Assembly: GCA_023150345.1 (NCBI GenBank)
Contig: JAKLLB010000051.1
Coordinates: 1 to 32,340 of the forward strand
Length of the DNA: 32,340 nt
Origin: Aquabacterium sp.
Lineage (GTDB): Bacteria; Pseudomonadota; Gammaproteobacteria; Burkholderiales; Burkholderiaceae_C
Reading direction: 5' to 3'
A program made the translations under genes and the position numbers. Under the pieces are notes generated by a model. The model worked only from the letters and a program-made list of their open reading frames with translations. It made no database searches and was not told the origin of the DNA. Below, one piece after another: positions 25,091 to 32,340 of the stretch (the stretch's first letter is position 1; each line of letters opens with the position of its first letter).

Positions 25091-26392
25091 TCAACCCGAC
25101 ATGCGCTGCGGCAGCCACGTCACGATCTGCGGGAACACCCAGACCAGCAGGACCGCGACCGCCATCAGACAGAAGAAGGGCAGGGTCACGCGCGTAATCC
25201 AGCCGATCTCGCGCCGGGTCATGCCCTGCAACACGAAGAGGTTGAAGCCAACCGGCGGCGTGATCTGCGCCATTTCGACCACCAGCACGATGAAGATGCC
25301 GAACCACAGTGGATCGATGCCGGCCTTTTGCACCGTGGGCAGGATGACGCCCATGGTGAGCACGACCATCGAGATGCCATCGAGGAAGCAGCCGAGCACG
25401 ATGTAGAACGCGGCCAGGATGACGATCAGGCCGAACGGCGACAGGCCCAGCGAGCCTATCCACTCGGCCAGGTGCCGGGGCAGGCCGATGTAGCCCATCG
25501 CCAAAGTGAGGAACGACGCGCCGGCCAGGATCAGCGCGATCATGCAATACAAGCGCGTGCCGCCCATGAGCGAGTCGCGAAAAGTGCGCCAGTCCAGTGA
25601 GCCCTGCGCCGCCGACAAGGCCAGTGCGCCCACCACACCCACGGCGGCAGCCTCGGTGGCGGTCGCCACCCCGCCGTAGATGGAGCCCAGAACGCCCGCG
25701 ATCAGCAGCAGCACCGGGATCAGGTGCCGCGACTCATGCAACTTGTGCTTCAGTGATTGGGGCGGATCGGCTGCCGGCACACGCTTCGGATGCAGCAGAG
25801 CCCACAGCACGAGGTAGCCCGAGAACAGCGCGGCGAGCAGCAATCCCGGCAAAACGCCGGCCATGAACAACCGCGCGATCGAGACATCGGCGGTGACGCC
25901 GTAGACGATCATGATGATCGAGGGCGGAATCAGCAGCCCCAGCGTACCGGCTCCGGCCAGCGAGCCGATGGTGATGTCTTCGGGATAGCCGCGCCGGGCG
26001 AGCTCGGGCAAGGTCATCTTGCCGATGGTGGCGCAGGTGGCCGCGCTGGAGCCGGACACGGCCGCGAAAATGGCGCAGCCGATCACGTTGGTATGCAGCA
26101 GGCGCCCGGGCAGCCATTGCATCCAGGGTGCCAGTCCGCGGAACATGTCCTGCGACAAGCGGGTGCGGAACAGGATCTCGCCCATCCAGACGAACAGCGG
26201 CAAAGCGGTGAGCGTCCAGCTCGATGCCGAACCCCAGACCGTGACTGCCATGGCATCGCCGGCCGGACGCGCGCTGAACAGCTGCATGCCGATCCAGGCC
26301 ACGCCCGACAGGGTGAGCCCGATCCAGACGCCACTGCCCAGAATGACGAACAGCGCCAGGATGAGCAACGCGGTGATCGACAGGTCGCTCAT
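25091..26392 (-). CDS. TRAP transporter large permease, DctM type
   Basis: A 433-residue, very hydrophobic inner-membrane protein with about a dozen predicted spans, the ion-coupled translocation subunit of a TRAP importer. Family stretches include FAAVSGSSAATCATIGKMTLPEL, YPEDITIGSLAGAGTLGLLIPPSIIMIVYG and ITPPVGFNLFVLQG, the last a hallmark near the C-terminus. It is the third gene of a dctP-dctQ-dctM unit and begins 3 bp after the DctQ stop. Substrate cannot be read from this subunit. Confidence 0.95.
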   Translation of the reverse strand: MSDLSITALLILALFVILGSGVWIGLTLSGVAWIGMQLFSARPAGDAMAVTVWGSASSWTLTALPLFVWMGEILFRTRLSQDMFRGLAPWMQWLPGRLLHTNVIGCAIFAAVSGSSAATCATIGKMTLPELARRGYPEDITIGSLAGAGTLGLLIPPSIIMIVYGVTADVSIARLFMAGVLPGLLLAALFSGYLVLWALLHPKRVPAADPPQSLKHKLHESRHLIPVLLLIAGVLGSIYGGVATATEAAAVGVVGALALSAAQGSLDWRTFRDSLMGGTRLYCMIALILAGASFLTLAMGYIGLPRHLAEWIGSLGLSPFGLIVILAAFYIVLGCFLDGISMVVLTMGVILPTVQKAGIDPLWFGIFIVLVVEMAQITPPVGFNLFVLQGMTRREIGWITRVTLPFFCLMAVAVLLVWVFPQIVTWLPQRMSG

Positions 26393-26395
26393 GGG

Positions 26396-26947
26396 CTACT
26401 CGTTGTGCGACGCTTCGGGGTTCCAAGCGCCGGTGCGCTGGCCCCGCCACTCGAGCACCAGCTCGTCGATGAGCGCGACGAGCATCACCACGGTACCTGC
26501 GGCCATGGAAAGCTGTGGAATCCACAGCGGCGTGGCATCGCTGGCCGTGGATACGTCGTTCAGCAGGTGCGATTGCCACGCCAGCCGCACGCTGTAGAAC
26601 GCGAACAGCCCGGCCAGCACCGTGGCCGCCGCCAGCGCCCACAGCTCCAGTGCCCGGCGCGTGCGCCCGTGCAACGTCCCCAGGATGACCGTGACCCGGA
26701 TGTGCTCGCCCCGCTTGAGCGTATGGGCCAGCGCCAGGAACCCGGCGCCGGCCATCAGGTAGCCGGCATAGGCGTCTGTGCCCGGTACGTGGAACGCCAG
26801 CTGCCGGCCCACGATGGACAGCAGCACCATGACCAGCAACGCCACCATGCACAGCGCGGCCAGCCAGGCGCTGATGTCGTACAGCGCTTCGAGCGCACGG
26901 CGCAAGCCGCCGGGTGACGGTGCCAGGGCGTCGGACTCCGCCGTCAC
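26396..26947 (-). CDS. TRAP transporter small permease, DctQ type
   Basis: A 183-residue protein with four hydrophobic spans, the usual DctQ plan (ALYDISAWLAALCMVALLVMVLLSIVGR, then DAYAGYLMAGAGFLALAHTLKRGEHIRVTVIL and two more). It assists DctM in a sodium-driven TRAP importer. I place the start at the GTG at 26947, which overlaps the DctP stop as GTGA. An ATG at 27004 in the same frame would overlap dctP by 61 bp and add an Arg/Gln-rich leader, so it is less likely. Confidence 0.88.
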   Translation of the reverse strand: MTAESDALAPSPGGLRRALEALYDISAWLAALCMVALLVMVLLSIVGRQLAFHVPGTDAYAGYLMAGAGFLALAHTLKRGEHIRVTVILGTLHGRTRRALELWALAAATVLAGLFAFYSVRLAWQSHLLNDVSTASDATPLWIPQLSMAAGTVVMLVALIDELVLEWRGQRTGAWNPEASHNE

Positions 26948-27918
26948 TTGGCGTTGTACGCGTCGACCAGTTGCTTGCCCTCGGGGCCGGCCTTGTCGAG
27001 CCACTCCTTGAGCATGGTGTCACCCACCTTCTTCAGGTCAGCCTTGAGCTGGGGCGAGGGCGGCGCGATGGTCATGCCGGCCTTCTTCAGCAGATCGATG
27101 TACTCGCCGTTCTTCTGCTTGGACAGCGCCCAGCCGCGCGTCTCGGCATCGGCCGCAGCCTTGAGCAGCGCCGTTTGCGTTGGCTTGTCCAGCGCATCGT
27201 AGGCGGCCTTGTTCATGATGACCGCGTTCTTGGGCAGCCAGGCCTGGGTGTCGACCCAGTATTTGATGTGCTCGTAGGTCTTGGTGTCATATCCGGTGGC
27301 GCCCGAGGACATGTAGCTTTCGACCACGCCCGTGGCCATGGCCTGCGACAGCTCGGCAGCCTGCACGGTGACCGGCTGTGCGCCCACCAGCTCGGCAATG
27401 CGCGCGGTGGCGGGGCTGTAGGCGCGCCATTTGACGCCCTTGAGGTCGGCTGCCGATGCGATGGGCTTCTTGACGTAGATGCCCTGCGGAGGCCAGGGCA
27501 CCGCGTACAGCAGCATCATGCCCTGGTCGCCCAACTTCTTCTCGAGCAGCGGCCTCTGCGCCTTGTACAGCTTGGCCGACTCGTCGTAGCTATCGGCCAG
27601 GAAAGGCAGGCCATCGGCACCGAAGACCTGCCACTCATTCTGGAAGTTCGCCAGCAGGATCTCGCCCAGCTGCGCCTGCCCACCCTGTACCGCGCGCTTG
27701 ATCTCCGGCGCCTTGAACAGCGATGCATTGGCGTGCACGGTGATCTTGAGCTTGCCACCGGTTGCCTTGTCTACGTCGCCAGCGAATTGCACCAGGTTCT
27801 CGGTGTGGAAGTTGGCGGCCGGGTAGGCGGCAGGCAGGTCCCATTTGGTCTGGGCTGCGGCGGCCTGGACAAGGCCCAGGCAAAGGGCGGACGTGAGGAG
27901 GGCGCGGTCGAATCTCAT
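26944..27918 (-). CDS. TRAP transporter substrate-binding protein, DctP type
   Basis: A 324-residue periplasmic receptor. The signal peptide is MRFDRALLTSALCLGLVQAAAA, cut after Ala22. The mature start TKWDLPAAYPAANFHTENLVQFA and later KGVKWRAYSPATARIAELVGAQPVTVQAAELSQAMATGVVE are typical; the Arg in WRAYSPA corresponds to the conserved Arg that usually salt-bridges the ligand carboxylate, so an organic acid is likely. AGGAGC lies 6 bases before this ATG; the longer frame starting at 28011 runs through the promoter region and is rejected. First gene of the TRAP operon, divergent from a regulator and 5-oxoprolinase. Confidence 0.94.
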   Translation of the reverse strand: MRFDRALLTSALCLGLVQAAAAQTKWDLPAAYPAANFHTENLVQFAGDVDKATGGKLKITVHANASLFKAPEIKRAVQGGQAQLGEILLANFQNEWQVFGADGLPFLADSYDESAKLYKAQRPLLEKKLGDQGMMLLYAVPWPPQGIYVKKPIASAADLKGVKWRAYSPATARIAELVGAQPVTVQAAELSQAMATGVVESYMSSGATGYDTKTYEHIKYWVDTQAWLPKNAVIMNKAAYDALDKPTQTALLKAAADAETRGWALSKQKNGEYIDLLKKAGMTIAPPSPQLKADLKKVGDTMLKEWLDKAGPEGKQLVDAYNAK

Positions 27919-28075
27919 GGGTGGGCTCCTGCGTGTGATCGGGTCAGGCGGCGTAGTGCACGCGGTACCGGGTGTCTCGTAGGCCGAAGGGATCGAAGCT
28001 GCCGAGAACACTTGCAGTCTATGGATGATTCAAATAAATTGCCAATAATTCTTCAATGATTTGGTGTAATCCCTG
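27919..28075. promoter_or_regulatory. AT-rich divergent control region between TRAP operon and regulator
   Basis: This 157-bp gap separates divergent operons. Its right part (about 28010-28070) is strikingly AT-rich for this genome. It contains an imperfect inverted repeat, CAAATAAATTG (28031-28041) against CAATGATTTG (28054-28063), with a 12-bp spacer, ending 12 bp before the regulator ATG. TTGCCA (28039-28044) and TGTAAT (28065-28070) resemble -35 and -10 boxes but are 20 bp apart, longer than ideal. The dyad would suit a winged-helix regulator controlling both directions; this is inferred. Confidence 0.5.
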
Positions 28076-28635
28076 ATGCCTGCGAAGTCGAAGCCGAAAG
28101 CAGCCACACCGGCTGCCTCCCCCGCGCGCGATGTCGGCGCGCGCAGTGCACCCATCGTGTCGTCGTCGCACCTCGTGTCACCGCGAAGCACTGAGCTTTC
28201 GGAACTGGAATTCGGGCTTATCGTGGCTTGGAACGCGTTTTCGCGTTGGGCCGTGCGCTGCATGGCCGCCGCCGGGTGCCCTGATCTGACCATCACCGAC
28301 GTTCTGGTTCTGCACCACCTGCAGCATCGTGCGCGCAACAAGAAGCTGGCGGACATCTGCTTCGTGCTGAACTACGAGGACACGCATGTCGTGGGTTATT
28401 CCCTGAAGAAGCTGCTTGCTGCCGGGTTGGTGCTTGCCGAGCGCCAGGGCAAGGAGGTGTTCTACAGCCCGACGCTGGAAGGCGAAGCTCACGTGCAGCG
28501 ATATCGTGAAATTCGCGAGGCCTGCCTGGTGGACAACCTGATGGCCGATCACAACACGGACATCGGATCTCTTGCGCGTTTGATGCGCACGATGTCTGGC
28601 CTCTATGACCAGGCTGCCCGTGCAGCGAGCTCGCT

Positions 28636-28639
<4 letters not shown>
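28076..28639 (+). CDS. MarR-like winged-helix transcriptional regulator
   Basis: A 187-residue protein. After a low-complexity Ala/Pro/Lys-rich leader of about 35 residues comes a MarR-like core: an alpha-helical dimer segment (43-68), helix-turn-helix (about 72-118; [28 protein letters not shown]) and wing (120-135; [22 protein letters not shown]). I recognise the fold but not a named member. It overlaps the 5-oxoprolinase gene by 4 bp (GTGA), so the two are made together, and it faces the TRAP operon across a shared promoter region. The likely role is substrate-responsive control of both. Confidence 0.87.

Positions 28640-32340
<3,701 letters not shown>

Overview
The window is about 32 kb of GC-rich, tightly packed chromosomal DNA from a betaproteobacterium. 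The gene order (paaK/paaABCDE with a TetR regulator, a Rieske oxygenase gene divergent from xseB-ispA-dxs-folE2, and a TRAP operon divergent from a 5-oxoprolinase operon) and the codon bias fit the Burkholderiales. The genus cannot be fixed from sequence alone. I see no tRNA, rRNA, CRISPR array, insertion sequence or phage gene. Both window edges cut genes: a feruloyl-CoA synthase-like ligase at the left and a 5-oxoprolinase at the right.

Region 1 (1-15469, all plus strand) is an aromatic-acid uptake and catabolism island. It starts with an aryl-CoA ligase of feruloyl-CoA synthase type and an NAD-dependent short-chain dehydrogenase. A branched-chain-type ABC importer follows: binding protein, permease, a natural permease-ATPase fusion, and a second ATPase, with a MarR regulator at the end. 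After a 179-bp regulatory gap comes a phenylacetate operon: paaI (thioesterase), paaK (CoA ligase), paaA-B-C-D-E (ring-epoxidising multicomponent monooxygenase), a TetR regulator and a second ABC binding protein. Likely logic: import an aryl acid, activate it with CoA, epoxidise the ring. The later enzymes of the pathway (paaF, G, H, J, Z) are not in the window. Two GACC/GGTC palindromes, before the permease gene and before paaI, are candidate operators. The paaB-paaC junction looks damaged: the conserved end of PaaB and the first part of PaaC are missing, and the two frames meet at one point.

Region 2 (15555-22188) is partly housekeeping. A minus-strand Rieske oxygenase converges on region 1 and diverges from xseB-ispA-dxs (exonuclease VII small subunit, farnesyl diphosphate synthase, DXP synthase), followed by folE2 (GTP cyclohydrolase) and an EgtB/SenA-family protein that has lost two of the three expected iron-binding histidines.

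Region 3 (22249-24967, minus strand) holds an orphan NarL-type response regulator and a GspE/PilB-like ATPase with substituted Walker A lysine, Walker B glutamate and His-box histidine.

Region 4 (25091-32340) is a TRAP importer (DctP-DctQ-DctM, minus strand) divergent from a winged-helix regulator that is translationally coupled to a fused HyuA-HyuB 5-oxoprolinase. The AT-rich gap between them carries an inverted repeat. The arrangement suggests uptake and ATP-dependent opening of 5-oxoproline or a related cyclic amide.
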